A stretch of DNA of 64,000 nt from Episyrphus balteatus (GCF_945859705.1 NC_079134.1:158259718-158323717), one strand, 5' to 3'; positions 43,242 to 56,604 are shown, counted from the first letter of the stretch. Notes: generated by a model not told the origin, from the sequence alone. Translations and numbers: made by a program.

Positions 43242-43485
43242 CCCTCTGAAGGCACACCTCTTTTTTACGAATTTGGTTTATACTTTTTCATGTCGCTAAA
43301 ACTTTTTTCGGTCTCACTATTTTTTAGAAAATCATATATGAAATTGATGTAGAATTTTCCGAGGAATTCGAATATTGCATTCACAATTCCAAAAAAATGT
43401 ACTTTCACCCTAAAAAAGACACTTTTTTGTGACCACTTTTAATTTTTTTCCTGCCAAATTCGCACCCGTGTGCCGACAGAGTGTT
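43242..43485. mobile_element. Degenerate piggyBac-like MITE
   Basis: The left end is TTAA then CCCTCTGAAGGCACACC; inverted at the right is CTAACACTCTGTCGGCACAC. ACGAATTTGG and its inverse lie further in. The right TTAA has decayed to TTAG. Confidence 0.5.
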
Positions 43486-45651
43486 AGTGCGCTTAAGTAC
43501 TCTATATTCAATACAACTTTGCCAAACTCATTGTTTTGTAACCTCAAATAAAATTTGAAGCTTTTTTTGCTATTGTAACCCTTGCTTCCCAAGAAATAAT
43601 TCCGCGTTTCTATTACTAGAATTCTAATTGCAAATGGAATTAAAATAACAGATATTTCAATTTATTAAGCATATCCTTATTCTAATATTAATCCTTTGAA
43701 ATTTAATTTCACAAGAAACACAATATGAAATTCCTTTCCTTAATCTTTTTTATGATTATCTATACCTAAGTGCATATTATTTGTCTTCACCAGAATAATT
43801 CATCATGGTATATGTATATTCTTCTGAAGATGAAATTCTTGGAAACCCACAGATAGATACTAAAAATATCTCATGTTTATTTTCCCAACAACAACAAGAT
43901 ACATTACCTTACCTCAACAATTTAAAAATCTACTTATTCCTGCGACTTCTTTTCTCTTTATTTATTTATTTCCAAAAAAAAAAATTCATTGCCAAAAAGG
44001 GATTAAAAGGAATAAAACCTAAACATACGAGTACAAACGATTAAAATTAAGTAGACATTTTACCATCATGAGTTTTAAAATTGTTCGCCTTGAAAGTCAA
44101 TTTTCCAATGAATTTCTCAACATACATTTCTAAAGTCAGTTTCTTATACATATAAACATAATGCTGAGACAATAATAAAAAAAAAATAAAAATAATAATA
44201 ATTTAACGAGCTTCCATTTCATTTCCATTTTTCATTTTTATTTATTCGTCTTTTATTCTTTGCCTGTAAGGCAATTTCACATCCTTTGCCGCATCTATTT
44301 CGGCATAATTTCATCTAAAAATTATACAAAAAAAAAAAAAACGAAAAAATGAAAAATTGGTATATCCCTTAAATTAATTTGTGTATGGAACAAACGCGAA
44401 CAATGTGAAAGTGTAATAATTTCCATTGCCCATATTTTCTGCCTTAATGGACCGACTCCCTTTTTTAATGTTTCGCTGAAAATTTACTTCTCATGGATTT
44501 TTTTTTTTACAGAAAATTAAATAAAATGATTGCTTTAAGGTTTTACAAGAACAAAATGAAGCTACTTTTTGAAGGCATTTAACGTAAAGAGATGTAAAAA
44601 TATCATCAAAATGTCCCTTTCCACTTGTTTATCCTTCAAATGTTTATGATGAAAAAGACAATTTAACACACAATTGTTATTATAAATGTCACAAGTCTCA
44701 ATTCCAGCTGTCAAACTATATTCAAGTGGGTGTATAATAGTTCATTGGAAAAAAGGATTAAAACTCCCACACATACATGTTAAAATGCCACAAAACAAAC
44801 ACTTTCTATGAAGGACATTTCACCAAACGAACTTCTAATAATTTTGATATCAAACTCAAAAGTCATTGTGTTGACAGCTGCTGGCTCTTTTTCTAGTATA
44901 TCTCTCAAAAAAATATTATCATTCAACTTGTACTTGAAGCAGAAGAAGAAGAATAATAAAATACTACTCGTAAAGTTTTGTGTCATTTATTATCTCTTCA
45001 ACAATGTTGCGTCACAAAATGAAATAAAAATAACAAAAAAAAAAAAAAAACTGAAAATTGTTCAGAAAACTAAAAGGAAAATAATGAAAATGTGAATAAA
45101 ATGAATGTTAAACTATGGATACTTTTAGTTCCCACATCTTTTCTATTATTATTCTATCCCGTCCAGTCTTTTTCCCTCTGTGTATTTTTTTTTCTTTTTT
45201 CTCGAAATGAAGAACTATACTTTTGTTAGCAATCTTAAAAACCCGAGAATCCCACACAATAACATTTTATAAGCCATACATTCAGTCAGAGTATACAGCC
45301 AAAAGCACACTCTTAAAAACGAATATCCTAAGAGGCTAGCTATTTGCAATTTTCACTCTAAAAATAAATCTTTCTTTATTTTATGGTTTTGACATAAATA
45401 AAATAGAGAGAGAGAGAAAAAGTTGTCTATACGAAAAATATATCAATAAATTTTATGAGAATTTGATCAAAAACGATAAGGAACTTTTTTCAAGTCAGGG
45501 ACGATATCTATTACATTGAATTAACTGTGAATTTATTGGAAATTGATATAGAATTTTATGTGTTTTTATGGTAAATATTGAGAAGGGAGTTGTAATATTT
45601 TTGTATATGAGATATGAAATTTGGTGTAAACAACATTTGAAATTATGTAGG
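43486..45651. other. Intergenic, less repetitive, no gene seen
   Basis: 44100-45600 lacks obvious transposon ends and has a short AG microsatellite at about 45405. No supported exon. Confidence 0.4.
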
Positions 45652-45653
45652 TA

Positions 45654-46647
45654 GGGTCAATGTGGGTAAATGTAAACAATTTCATGTCTTTTTTTTCTTT
45701 TGACTTTAGATTTTAATATGTTTCCACGGAACAACTTGACAGGTATCTTCAAATGTAAATATGAAATGATGGCAATTCTTCTTTTTAAATATAAACAAAT
45801 ATTTCCCAAATTGTTTAAATTACTGTCAAAGATGGCATGTTTACAAATACCCCACCATGTTTGTGTTTTTTTACAAATTCGGGGTAAATGTAAACGGTGG
45901 TTTAAATTTTAGAATTTCCTCTTTATCATATGGTTACCGACTTGAAAAACGTTCAAGAAATTATTACAAAAACTTTTTCAAATTCCAATAAAAATTTTTG
46001 TTTTCTTCCTTTGATTCTTTATTTAGGCACCCAAAATACATCCTAAGCAGCTCTGAACGTCATATTTTTTTTTTACGCCAAAGACCGATTTTGCAACATC
46101 ATCCACTGAAAATGATGCTGTGGGCTACTTTAAAATGTGACTCCGCGGCACTTTAGCAATAGTAATTGACTAACAAATACCTTTTTTTTTATTAAAACCA
46201 ATAATTTCAGCAAAAATATATGTTTATATTTACCCCCAGAATACGTTGTTTACATTTACCCATTATGAAAAATATTTCGGGGTAAATGTTAACACATGCA
46301 AATCGACATAAATGTCCTTTATTTTAAAATATGCTTGTTTCACATAGAACCTACATCAAAATTAAAAACTAAAAAGTATTTGCAAATTATACTGACTTAG
46401 TTAAATATGCTAAAATATTTAATTTTTCTGAAAGACTAACGACTTGTTTGACACTTTAAAAAATTATCTTTCACGAAAAATACCCTCGTCGAATGAATTC
46501 TCTCTTGACAGCAATGAGCTTGACGTATAAGTTAAAAGATACATGCGTCCGCGATTTGTACTAATGTATGCGCCAAAGAGATTTAACTGAACCTTGTTAT
46601 GAGCCATGTTCTCATTTACCCCTGTTTACATTTACCCACATTGACCC
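45654..46647. mobile_element. TA-flanked GGG-end element with GGGGTAAATGTAAAC repeats
   Basis: The inverted ends start GGGTCAATGTGGGTAAATG and continue into TAAACA, with TA outside both (45652-45653 and 46648-46649). The motif GGGTAAATGTAAAC or its inverse recurs at about 45884, 46229, 46250 and 46281. No coding capacity. Confidence 0.8.
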
Positions 46648-47080
46648 TATACAATTTCGTCCTTCACAGGAAGGAAGTTATTTTGTTTTATTAACAAATT
46701 TTTTGAATTTTTGTTAAACACACCTGAGCTTTATAACTTAATAGTTGTTTTATTGGAAATCATAGTAGGTTACTACTGGTGCAGTATGCAGTAAAACGTG
46801 AAGGGTTAAAATGATTGTTTACCAAAATTTTAGTGACTTGCATCAATTACCATAATTTTACTTAGAAATTTCTTTATGGTTTGTGGAGAACAGAAAAAAA
46901 ATATATATTAAAATTTTTCTCACACCACCTTAACTGAGAACAGGCACCAACATTTTTGGATTTAACAGAAAAAAAAAATGGTCAACAGGGTATCACGTAC
47001 TAGGTCTTATATTAAAATGCAATTAAAATATTAAAGCTTTTTAAAAAAAATCAAACAAACAAAATTTAATTTAAGTTTAT
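46648..47080. other. Intergenic, no gene seen
   Basis: AT-rich; nothing supported. Confidence 0.5.
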
Positions 47081-48030
47081 TAGATTTTTACTTGCGATAT
47101 AGGTACTATTATATCAAGTTATGCATTCGTACACAAAAAAAAAAAAATTGAGATAGCATTTTTCCATGACATTACGATGGTAGAGAATGCCAAAAAAGTG
47201 GGTCCCGGAAGTCCGTCTGTCAGTCTGTCTGTCTGTAAACGAAGCTACAGCCTAAACGGATGGACCGATTGATGTCAAACTTGGTATGTAGCATTATTTG
47301 GTGACTCTACAGAGGGGTTTTTGGAATTAATTTTTTTGGACCAAAAATAACGGTACTTGTCATATACCGATTTTAGTAAAATTGAAATTTATCAAAAACG
47401 GCTCCAACGATTTTGTTTAAAAAATTCAAATATAAGTTTAAAGACAAGGTCTATCTTCTAATAAAATTTTTTTTTTTTGAAAATCATTATTAACGGTACC
47501 TGCCATACAACCGTTTTTTTCAAATCCGATTATCTCCGAAAGTGCTTATTCGATTTCAACGAAACTTTTTGTAAAGAAGCATTTATATGATTCAAGTATA
47601 AGCCAAAAATATCAAAAAAAATAATTTTTGGATTTTTAAAAAAAATTTTGAAAATTTTTTTTTGAAAAATCAAGTTTTCAAAAACCGGACATTGAATTTT
47701 TTTGAAATTTTGGTTTTAGATGTTGATTAGTGATTTCTACAAAATGGCATACCAATTATATTTTAAAACTTTTTTTCAAAAAAATTATTTATAAAAAATT
47801 AGTTTTTTAAAAAACGGCTCCAACGATTTTGAAAATATTTTGTCTAAAAATGCATCTTAATATATCAATCAAAACTGCATACTTGTTTTGAAGGGCAATC
47901 TGATTTCAGATTTTATTTTATTTTTTTTTTTAAAACGAATTTTATTTTTTTTTTAATTTCTATATAAAAAGTCTTAAAAATTTAAGCAACTTTAACTCTA
48001 AGAGCATGTTCGTGCGACCCAGTCGTGCAT
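47081..48030 (+). repeat. Dispersed repeat F, copy 2
   Basis: It starts GATTTTTACTTGCGATATAG and contains a GTCTGTCTGTCTG tract at about 47217-47235. That is followed by CAGCCTAAACGGATGG and GATGTCAAACTTGGTA. It ends near GTTCGTGCGACCCAGTCGTG. Its GTCY tract recalls the microsatellite of dipteran mini-me elements, but the family was not verified. Confidence 0.65.
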
Positions 48031-48646
48031 TTTATTTTTAATTGCAAAACTTCTCTTTAAGTGGCTTTTGCCTCCAAACGAAGTATGCTGTAAAATTTCT
48101 TGTACAAGTAATTTTAAGAATTTTGTTTTGAAAAATGTTAAGAACCGTTTTTTAAACAAATATTTTAATACCTTTATACGGATTTTCAAAAATCTCTCAA
48201 GAAAAAATTGGTATAAAAATAAAAAGAAAATAAGAAACGAAAAATAAAAACAAAGATCCATTTTACAAAAAAAAATGTATTTTTGTTTTTAATATAAAAA
48301 TTATTTATTTTGAAAATTTTCGGAATTTTGACACTAAGGGCAATAAAAAGTTTCTTGTTCAAAAATTACGAGAAAGTCAGACATCAAGAAAACGGTTCTA
48401 TGGCAGGAGTTTTGACCCTCTTTAGATAAACAATAGCATCAGAGATGACATTAATAGTTCTTAAGCGAATGTTCATGCGTTGGCAGTGCTGACATTTCGA
48501 AATTAAAAAAAAACATGATAAAAAACATGATTTCAGTTCAAAAAACATGATTTATAAAAAAAGCAAAACTTGAAAGAAAATGAACAACCACATCGTGACT
48601 AGGGAGGAATAAAACAAATTATTTCGAGTTCATTTTAGAAAATAGT

Positions 48647-48992
48647 ATCACAACAAAAACATTACTGTTAAAAAAAGAGCCAAGTTCTCCTATGTTAAAA
48701 TTATGCTGGCACAAAAAGTACTGAGATGTAAAAGTGTACCAAGTTCTAAAGTTTGGGTTCAAATTCGTATCAATAAAATTTTGACTGTTCTCTTGACAAT
48801 TTTTCTTTTAATTACCGATTTTTAAAGTCATTTCAAAAATTGCCAAGTAAACAATCAAAATTTTATTGATACGAATTTGAACCCAAACTTTAGAACTTGG
48901 TACACTTTTATATCTCAGTACTTTTTGTGCCAGCATAATTTTAACATAGGAGAACTTGGCTCTTTTTTTAACAGTAATGTTTTTGTTGTGAT
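48647..48992. repeat. 346-bp near-perfect inverted repeat
   Basis: The arms run from about 48647 to 48792 and from about 48850 to 48992, with only a few mismatches. They begin ATCACAACAAAAACATTACT and include AGTTCTCCTATGTTAAAATT. The right arm continues into dispersed repeat S. Confidence 0.85.
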
Positions 48993-49019
48993 TTCACTAC
49001 TTTTTGCAAGGTATGGCTG

Positions 49020-49560
49020 TAGAATTAAAAATCTCTATATTTGATAAAAATTCAGTAAAAATGGGCGGTTGCCTGGCTAAAATTCTCACATTTAAAATTT
49101 TTTTCTTTGTATAAAGTACCGCAACTACCATTCTACCAAATTTCAAGATTCTCCGATAATCAGAAGTGCTCTAAAATATTTTATGAAAATTCAGCGGAAA
49201 TGGGCGGTTGACACGCCCCCTAGCTAAAATTCTCAATTTTTTAATTTGTTTCTTTGTATAAACTACCAGCTTAAACATTCTACCGAATTTCAAGATTCTA
49301 CGACAATCAGAAGTGATCTATGATATTTGATGAAAATTCAGCGGAAATGGGCGGTTGCCACGCCCCCTGGCTGAAATTCTCAAATTTGAAATTTTTTCCT
49401 TTGTATAAACTACCAGCTCTACCATTCTACCAAATTTCAAGATTCTACGACAATCAGAAGTGCTCTATAATATTTGATGAAAATTTGTGGAAATGGGCGG
49501 ATGCCACGCCCCCTGAATTGAAAATCTCAAGTCCTATCACCGTGTAAAATTTCAAGTTTC
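49020..49560. repeat. Tandem array of about 145-bp units (four copies)
   Basis: ATGGGCGG recurs at 49061, 49200, 49347 and 49493, spaced 139, 147 and 146 bp. The units share CATTCTACCAAATTTCAAGA, TTCTTTGTATAAA and GCCACGCCCCCTGGCT with substitutions. Confidence 0.8.
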
Positions 49561-49597
49561 TACGATAACGGGAAGTTCTCCATAATTTTGATGATCT

Positions 49598-49675
49598 GTC
49601 AGTGAGTCAGTGAGTCAGTGAGTCAGTGAGTCAGTGAATCAGTGAGTCAGTGAGTCAGTGAGTCAGTGAGTCAGT
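49598..49675. repeat. GTCAGTGA octamer array
   Basis: About 9.7 copies of GTCAGTGA with one variant unit (GTGAATCA). It lies between the 145-bp array and a non-repetitive tail. Confidence 0.95.
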
Positions 49676-50408
49676 TACGGTTTTTGCGATTTTTGAAGCC
49701 CTATATCTCAGAAACTACTCATCGTAGGAGGCTGAAATTTTGTGAGGTGTTTGGTTTTGACCAGCTCAACAAATGTAGCGAGCATCTTTGGTGTGGAAGT
49801 TAGAGGGGGGTCGAAAATGGCCTGAGTTGTTTCCTGTAAATAAGGGTGTAGTGCCAAAGTTGCTAGAGAACTTGGCTGGGCACTACCGTGCCCCTTGATA
49901 AAGTATCAGATGTATAACTACACAGGGTACTTTTTGCAAAAATTCTTAAAGTGAAAATTATCAAACTCATTTTATGATGGAGAATTCTTAGATCTTGGCT
50001 TCAAAACGTTTATAGTTTTTTTTCGGGAAAAATTACCCTTTGAAGGAAAAAAAAAATAATTATTTACTTTTGTAATTTACCCACTTTTTTTCAAAAGGTG
50101 GTCATTGTAATTATAACTTAAATTACAAAAATGGCGGGAATAAAACTTGAAAACATAAATCAGTTTATAATTTGTACTCATTTAAGGTTAATTTCATATA
50201 TACATACTTTATGTAGGTATTGAATGACTTATTAAAAATAACTGTTCATCTAGTGAAAAAGATTGTTGGTTTACAAAAAGATTATAAAGATTTTTCTCTT
50301 GGATTAAAAAAAACATCATTTTGGACACGAAAACATTAAAACATGATTTTAGTTCAAAAAACATGAAAATCATGCTAAATCATGATTTCTGACAGCCCTG
50401 TGCGTTGG

Positions 50409-52499
50409 TGCTTTTGGTTGAAGTTATGCATTTTCGGATTAAATGCACGTCTCATGCCCAAAACATTCTTTAAAATACAGGAACCAAAGAAGATATGCCG
50501 ACTATAAACTATCAACAGCAAACTTCTGTAATGGTGATATTGGTGATTCTACAATTTCCCAACACTATTTCCTTGAAATCTTCAAAGATAGTTGATTTAT
50601 TATTAATATTCCCAGTGCAATTCGCCATGTTCGCAGGTGTTCCAACATTTCCTAGAATCAATGTCATTATCTTGCTATTCTCAGAATAAAATTATCAAGA
50701 AATTAAGTATTGCATATCTTTACGATGACTATAGTTATAATATACATTTATAAATAAAAGTAAAAGCTTTGAAATACAAAATAAAAAATGTACCTACTGA
50801 TTTTATTTGTATGGGCTTGGAATTTGGATCTCTCAGAAGATAACAAGAATAATAAATTAAGGAATATACAAATTATGAAAAGGAAAACTGTGACCGAAAC
50901 AGAGGAATTATTGATGCACTAAGATTTGAGAGACAAATATTTTGTAGGTATACTTGTACAGTTTTGCCTCGTTTTCCATATTTATAGTGTTTTTTATCTT
51001 TTGAGTGCCGTTTTTAATTTTATACGAAACTGAATTTTATAACTGCTCAAAACTTTCTTTTAGCTTAACTGTTTTCACAGAACTCATACATTTTGTCATT
51101 GTCATCATTACGATTTGTCATTTTTAAAGTGTTTTGAATACTTGAAATTATTTTTAAATTCGTTATTGATTTTGGTTTTTTCTTCTAATTATGTCTTAAA
51201 ATTACATTTTTTTCTCTACAAGCATTTTTCAATTCTGGATTAAGAAAAAATTAAAGGAGTGACTTTTCAATGGGGGATAAAATCACTTTTCATTCTCTTT
51301 AATGTATAAGTAAGCAGCTCTGAATTTAACCACTGCAACTTGAATGAAAACGGCATATTGATCCCATAAATCCGGCTCTGAAAACAGGTAAAAACTGAAA
51401 CCCGTATAATTAATACCAATATTTCCTTTTTTTTCGAATTTTTGAGAAATGATAAGAAGAAGTGTTTTTACCCCCTTTTGAAAAGTCAATCTTCAATAAA
51501 GTTTTTCTCACAGTGTGGTTTAAAGTCATTGTATGAGCCGAAGCTAAGTTTTCCATTTGATTGTTAAAAGTCTGCTCTTAATATTAAAAGTCGGATTTTC
51601 AAGAAAAGTCAAGAAGTATTAGAGCAGATAACAAACTTGCTGTAAGTAAAGAAAGTAATGTAATGTACATATATACACTCAGAAAAAAAACATAAATCAA
51701 TTCTACAAATTACTCAAAGTTTTTTTTTTTAATTATAAACAAATGAATAATTTAAACTAAACGACATTTTAATAAAAAAAAAAAACAAGTAGGTACACTC
51801 CCAACTTCTATAACTTTTTTCCAATGCAAAAAATTTTTTCCATACAAAAAAGTTACACATACACCACAGTGACCTTCTCAGTTCTCTCTAATATATTGCT
51901 TATTTTACAGTAAAAAAAGAGATTTTTGTTGACAATTTTTTGATTACTTTTATTAGCTAGTTGTTTTGTCTAAATTTAAATATGGGGCCCTAAAACCCCG
52001 AAAAATAGCTAAGATAAAATTGGTCAAAATAACATCCCTGTTAAACATATTCTGTCTTGAAAAGAACATACATACACAGCAATTTTTCGTTTCACTTAAA
52101 AAAAAAATGCTGCTGGTCAATGAACTCTAGAATTTATGAAATATTCAATTATGGAATTTATTAAGGAAAAAGCTTTCCAAAAACATATATAAACTCCTCT
52201 TTCCCTCAAACTAATTGAACAGTTTCCATAAGTACCTACTCAAGAATAATATCTTTTTCGTCAGCTATTAAAATCCAGCAAATTAAGATAAAGATCTACA
52301 CAACTTTTCTGGAGCCTCTCATACCGAAAAAAATAACTTCAATAGTAGTTATAGTTATGAGAGTGTTGAGTTCGCAGCATGCCTCATGGCAATTACATAT
52401 CTCACAAAGGCCAACAAACAATTTCCTGGTAGGGTTGGAAATTGCCGAATGATTCTTTATTGCTTTGTGGTTTGTATTCTTCATCTCCGTAATTTTCCT
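50409..52499. other. Intergenic, no gene seen
   Basis: AT-rich sequence; nothing supported. Confidence 0.45.
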
Positions 52500-53460
52500 C
52501 CCATTCTCTCGTGTATACTCGGCATCAATTAGTTTTATGATTCAAGCAGCGAATTAAAGATATATGGTCCTGAAATAGCACACAAAAACGCCAAGTGAAA
52601 ACACTCATCCACACAGCACGGAATTTGCTGGAACACCGCTATATGAGAATATTAATTTTTTACCCCAAAAAAATGGAAAAAAGCCAAATACACTCATACA
52701 TAAATTGAGGATACATACATAGAATATGTATTATTTATGTGTAAGGATATTTATTTTATCGAAGGATGACTTTGGGAATTTTTACACGGACCGCATCGTT
52801 TGAATACGAATGAATTGCGTGACATCGATGACAACTGATAAATGAGTAAGAAGAACATGGTTGCCTCCTTTTTTGGTGAGAATTGGTTGGATCTGTGGTT
52901 TGGGTTTTATTTTTTTTTTTTGTTTTGAGGCCCTGAGGGAGACCTTAAATGAGGCAGCAATGACGATGACAAATTATAACAACAACAACGGTGGTAGGTG
53001 CTGAGAATATTGTAGGTATGAGAAAAAAAGATGCTCGAGATGAATTGGAAACCTGGTCGTCCAATCAGAACGGAGTTGTTTTTTATAGTGCTATGGTTTT
53101 TTTTTCCCGTTCACAGGATGCTAAATCTTCTTGAAAATGATGTGTGCTTGTGTTAATGGTGGTATTATGTGGATGGCGATGATAATGATATGCTGCTGAG
53201 AATAATGATGTGCGATGTCGATGGTGTGATAGAGAGAAAAGAGAGTGTGAAAGGTAACGCGGAGAGCAACTCTGGAGCTAATATTATATGGTGTAAATGT
53301 CAGAGTTAGGAGTTTGAGATGGTTCGTACCTATGTTTGTCTTCTGAATGAAAGGAATTCGTAATGAATAGGTTTTAATTAGAAATGTGGTTTAAATTAGA
53401 TCACTTTTTAATTGACTTCATTCAATGTGTGAGAGACGATAAAGGTGACCGTGGAAATTC
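52500..53460. other. Less repetitive island
   Basis: More balanced composition, with short ATG/GATG and AAC trinucleotide runs (about 52950-53220). No exon was recognised; a regulatory region is possible but unproven. Confidence 0.3.
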
Positions 53461-54429
53461 AAAATTGTTTGCAAATACAAGTTTTTTTTTAGGTAATGGA
53501 TTCTGTTCTATAAAACAACGCAGATATTTGCGTCAACTGACGTCACGAAAATCTTAAATAAACGAAAATCTTGAATCTTGTTTATAGAATTAGATCTATT
53601 CCTTACTCAACAAGGTATTCTAATGGAAGTGCCGAAAGTTAAGATTAAGGTTGAGATATTAATATAATTTTTTGAGAGGTTGCTCAAAATTGGTGGTTTT
53701 TTAGAGCCAGAAAGCTGTTAAATAGCCGCTCAAATTGATAAACTGACGAAACTGTTAAATACCGTGTAGCAAAAAAAAAAAACACCTTTTTACCACTTTT
53801 TCGAATTTTAAATCCTAATAGCGCTGAAAAGTTGCTAATCGTAAAGACTAAGAAGGGTTTAAAAAATAATCAAAATCGGTTTATATTTTCTGCCTACAGT
53901 TTGGCCTAGAAAAAAATTTGACCACCGTTATTTTTTTCATAAACTTAGACAACTCTTTTATGAGCTAAATATTAAGCGGAAAAAAAATTGTTTAAATTGA
54001 GTAAGGACTTTCGGACTTTTGGCGTTTTGAAATTTGTCGAAATAATGCTTCTATTTTGACGATTCCAAATAAGAAGTAAAAATGATGTTGACACAATCAG
54101 TGATAGTCATGAACACGCTGAAGATTCAAAAATCTGTCGGACAAGTTGGCTTTGCTATTTATCATTGTCCCCGCCACACAGTGTTCAACTGACACCCAAA
54201 ATTATAAATCATAGTGTCAAAGATCCTAATTTTTTTTACGGCTGAACTACCTTAAACTACCACAATAAATAAAAACTACTTGTTCACTGAATCACCGCCC
54301 CACCAAAATCACCGACGCTTCCAAAAGCTTCATGCGTTTAGTTAAATAGCGTCATAAGCAGAGTCTCACAGCCGAGTATGATTATATTATTTAATAAAGC
54401 AACGTTTTAGTAAAAGCTTTTATCCTTTC
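53461..54429. other. Intergenic, no gene seen
   Basis: AT-rich; no element ends or exons recognised. Confidence 0.45.
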
Positions 54430-54905
54430 AACCCATAATTTTCCTGATAAAATTAGAGAAATTTTAACAACCCGTGATTTTTCCTAGGCTTCTCATGATT
54501 TTAATAAGTAAACCCGTGATTTACCGGAGAAAGTCACAATTTACCGGAGCTGTCCGTGATTTTACTGCTGGAAAATAGTCATTTTGTCCTAGCGGCTCCT
54601 GAGTTTACTGGGGAAATCACTTGATTTAATCGGGAAAAGCTTTGATTTTATGGCAAAGATCCGTATTTTTGCAATGCAACCGTAATTTTGCAATTAAATT
54701 CCATCACGTGGAATTCCTTAACCGATCCCACCCGTGAAAACTTTAGACGCGTGAATTTTGTTTTTGCGAACCAAATTTTTTCGTAATCCGAGGTTGCAAT
54801 TTTGATATATGTGATTTAACCAAAGAAAGTCATGATTTTACCAGAGCGGTATTGGAACGACCCGTGATTTTGTCGGGAACGTCGTGATTTTAGCGATACA
54901 ACGCT
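54430..54905. repeat. Degenerate array of CGTGATTTTACCGG-like units
   Basis: About 17 diverged copies of a motif around CCGTGATTTTACCGGGAA occur at roughly 25-30 bp spacing, for example at 54471, 54511, 54548, 54823 and 54861. GTGATTTT is the most stable part. No flanking TIR was identified. Confidence 0.65.
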
Positions 54906-55129
54906 TAAGGTTTCCGAAAACTGCATTGATTCAATTAAAAAAATTGTTAAGAATGCTTTTTCTTCCAGGTTGTAAGTCGTTTGAGAAGCTCTTGTATCGA
55001 ATGTTTCTAAAGAAATAAAGAATTCTTGGATTTACAAATATTTTATTACTTTTTATTTTATTACATTTTATTTTTTTAAGTCGATGTTTTTTTTTTTAAG
55101 ATTGATCATTAAGTTACTACAATTATAAT

Positions 55130-55480
55130 TCTGGTATACCGCAAGGTAGCCATTTAGGCCCTATCATATTTATTTTATTCATTAATGACTTATCTTCTGT
55201 ATCGAAACATTCAAACTGTCTCTGTCATTTACGAGTTTCATTGTCACGTGTAAATCATGTTATCACATTATTTATTTGTAAATTTAAAGTTCTTTGACCA
55301 GATTATAAGCATAACAGCTGTTGATCATTAAATAACTATTTGTAGAAAAAAATTTTTTACCTCAATTTTAATAGCAAATAAGAGTTGTAAATTTTCCAAT
55401 AAACCATCCAAATGGGAGTCTAATCACAAAATCATTCACACTAAGCACAAAGAGTTTTACCTTGAAATATCTCTCATAGA
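55130..55480 (+). pseudogene. LINE reverse transcriptase fossil
   Basis: The plus frame gives SGIPQGSHLGPIIFILFIND then LSSV, the RT motif (S.VPQGS.LGP.LF..FIND) that precedes the catalytic YADD in jockey-like LINEs. The YADD itself is not preserved. Possible further C-terminal residues (NKPSKWESNHK) follow with stops. Dead copy. Confidence 0.8.
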
Positions 55481-56604
55481 AAATACCTTTTGGAAGGAAT
55501 CTTAAGGAAACAGACTTAAGTTTTATGTCTTCAATTAAAAACGAATAATTTTCATGAATAAGACAAATTTGCTTAAGTATTTGTGTGGTTACACTCAGTA
55601 AATTGTTTTATTGTCTCCTTACCATTTTTTGATATGTAATTTACTTTGTTTGTCCTTTAACCTTATAGTAAGAGAGTTTGATTTTTCTTCCATTGCAAAT
55701 TATAATAAAGCTGAGTGCCTTCTTTTTCTTAGCTATAGTGATAGAAATTAACCATACAAAAAAAGGGTTACAGAACAGATATCAGAAGAGCTTTAAAAGT
55801 TTTGTCTTATTTATGTGGTTTTCGTAATGGGAAAGGAGTTTCATTGAATCTGGTTTTTGAAAGTAATTGAAGAAATCGACAAATATTAAATTATGACTTT
55901 ATGATGTTATACCGCACATAACACTCCTGAAAAACAAATTAAGAGTAGTACCTACATCTAAAGTGTAATGTTTTGTTTACGATTGACAAAAACTGAAGAT
56001 ACTTAATTTTTTTTATTTAATTTTTTCAAGGTATTAAATTTAGGTAGAAAAAAATTATTTTTGTGCTGCCGTTAATATATTTGATTTTGTTGATCATGAT
56101 GTGATGTTTAGTTTGAACGCGATTGGGTAACACGGATACTTGCTATTTTCATGGTAAAAGTAACATCAAATGTTATAGTTTTATATGTAACAAATTATAA
56201 AAGAAGAAAATAAGCCATTTGCTTTCTTATTTAAAAGAGATTTGTAACAGGCTTTTTAGAAAAACCAAAAAAATAACAAATATTTTCAAAAAAAGAAAAA
56301 TTATAAAAAGCTTTCAAAATATCAAAAAAATACCGTTTAAAAAAAAATTGATTTTTTTTTTTAATTCAAAAACGGTTTTTATTTCTTAATTTTTGAAAAT
56401 TTAAGAAAACTTAATGGGGAGTGACTTTTCAGAATAGGATTTTTTTTTTAATTCTGGTCATTTCTCGAAGAAAATCGAAAAGGAATTTAAATTGATTTTT
56501 CGTACGATTTTCAGTTTTCACCGGTTTTCAGAGCCCAGCCCGATTTTTGGGATTTATTTGTTGTTTTCATCAAGTTGAGCTGATTAAATTATGCTTTTGA
56601 ATGT
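55481..56604. other. Intergenic, no gene seen
   Basis: AT-rich; nothing supported. Confidence 0.5.

Larger units (their letters stand above)
48484..50400. mobile_element. hAT element carrying nested repeats
   Basis: The left end is CAGTGCTGACATTTCG and the right end, inverted, is CAGGGCTGTCAGAAATC. The flanks are a perfect 8-bp duplication TGCGTTGG (48476-48483 and 50401-50408). ACATGATTT and AGTTCAAAAAACATGA recur near both ends. Inside lie a large hairpin, a roughly 145-bp tandem array and an octamer array, probably later insertions. Confidence 0.8.
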
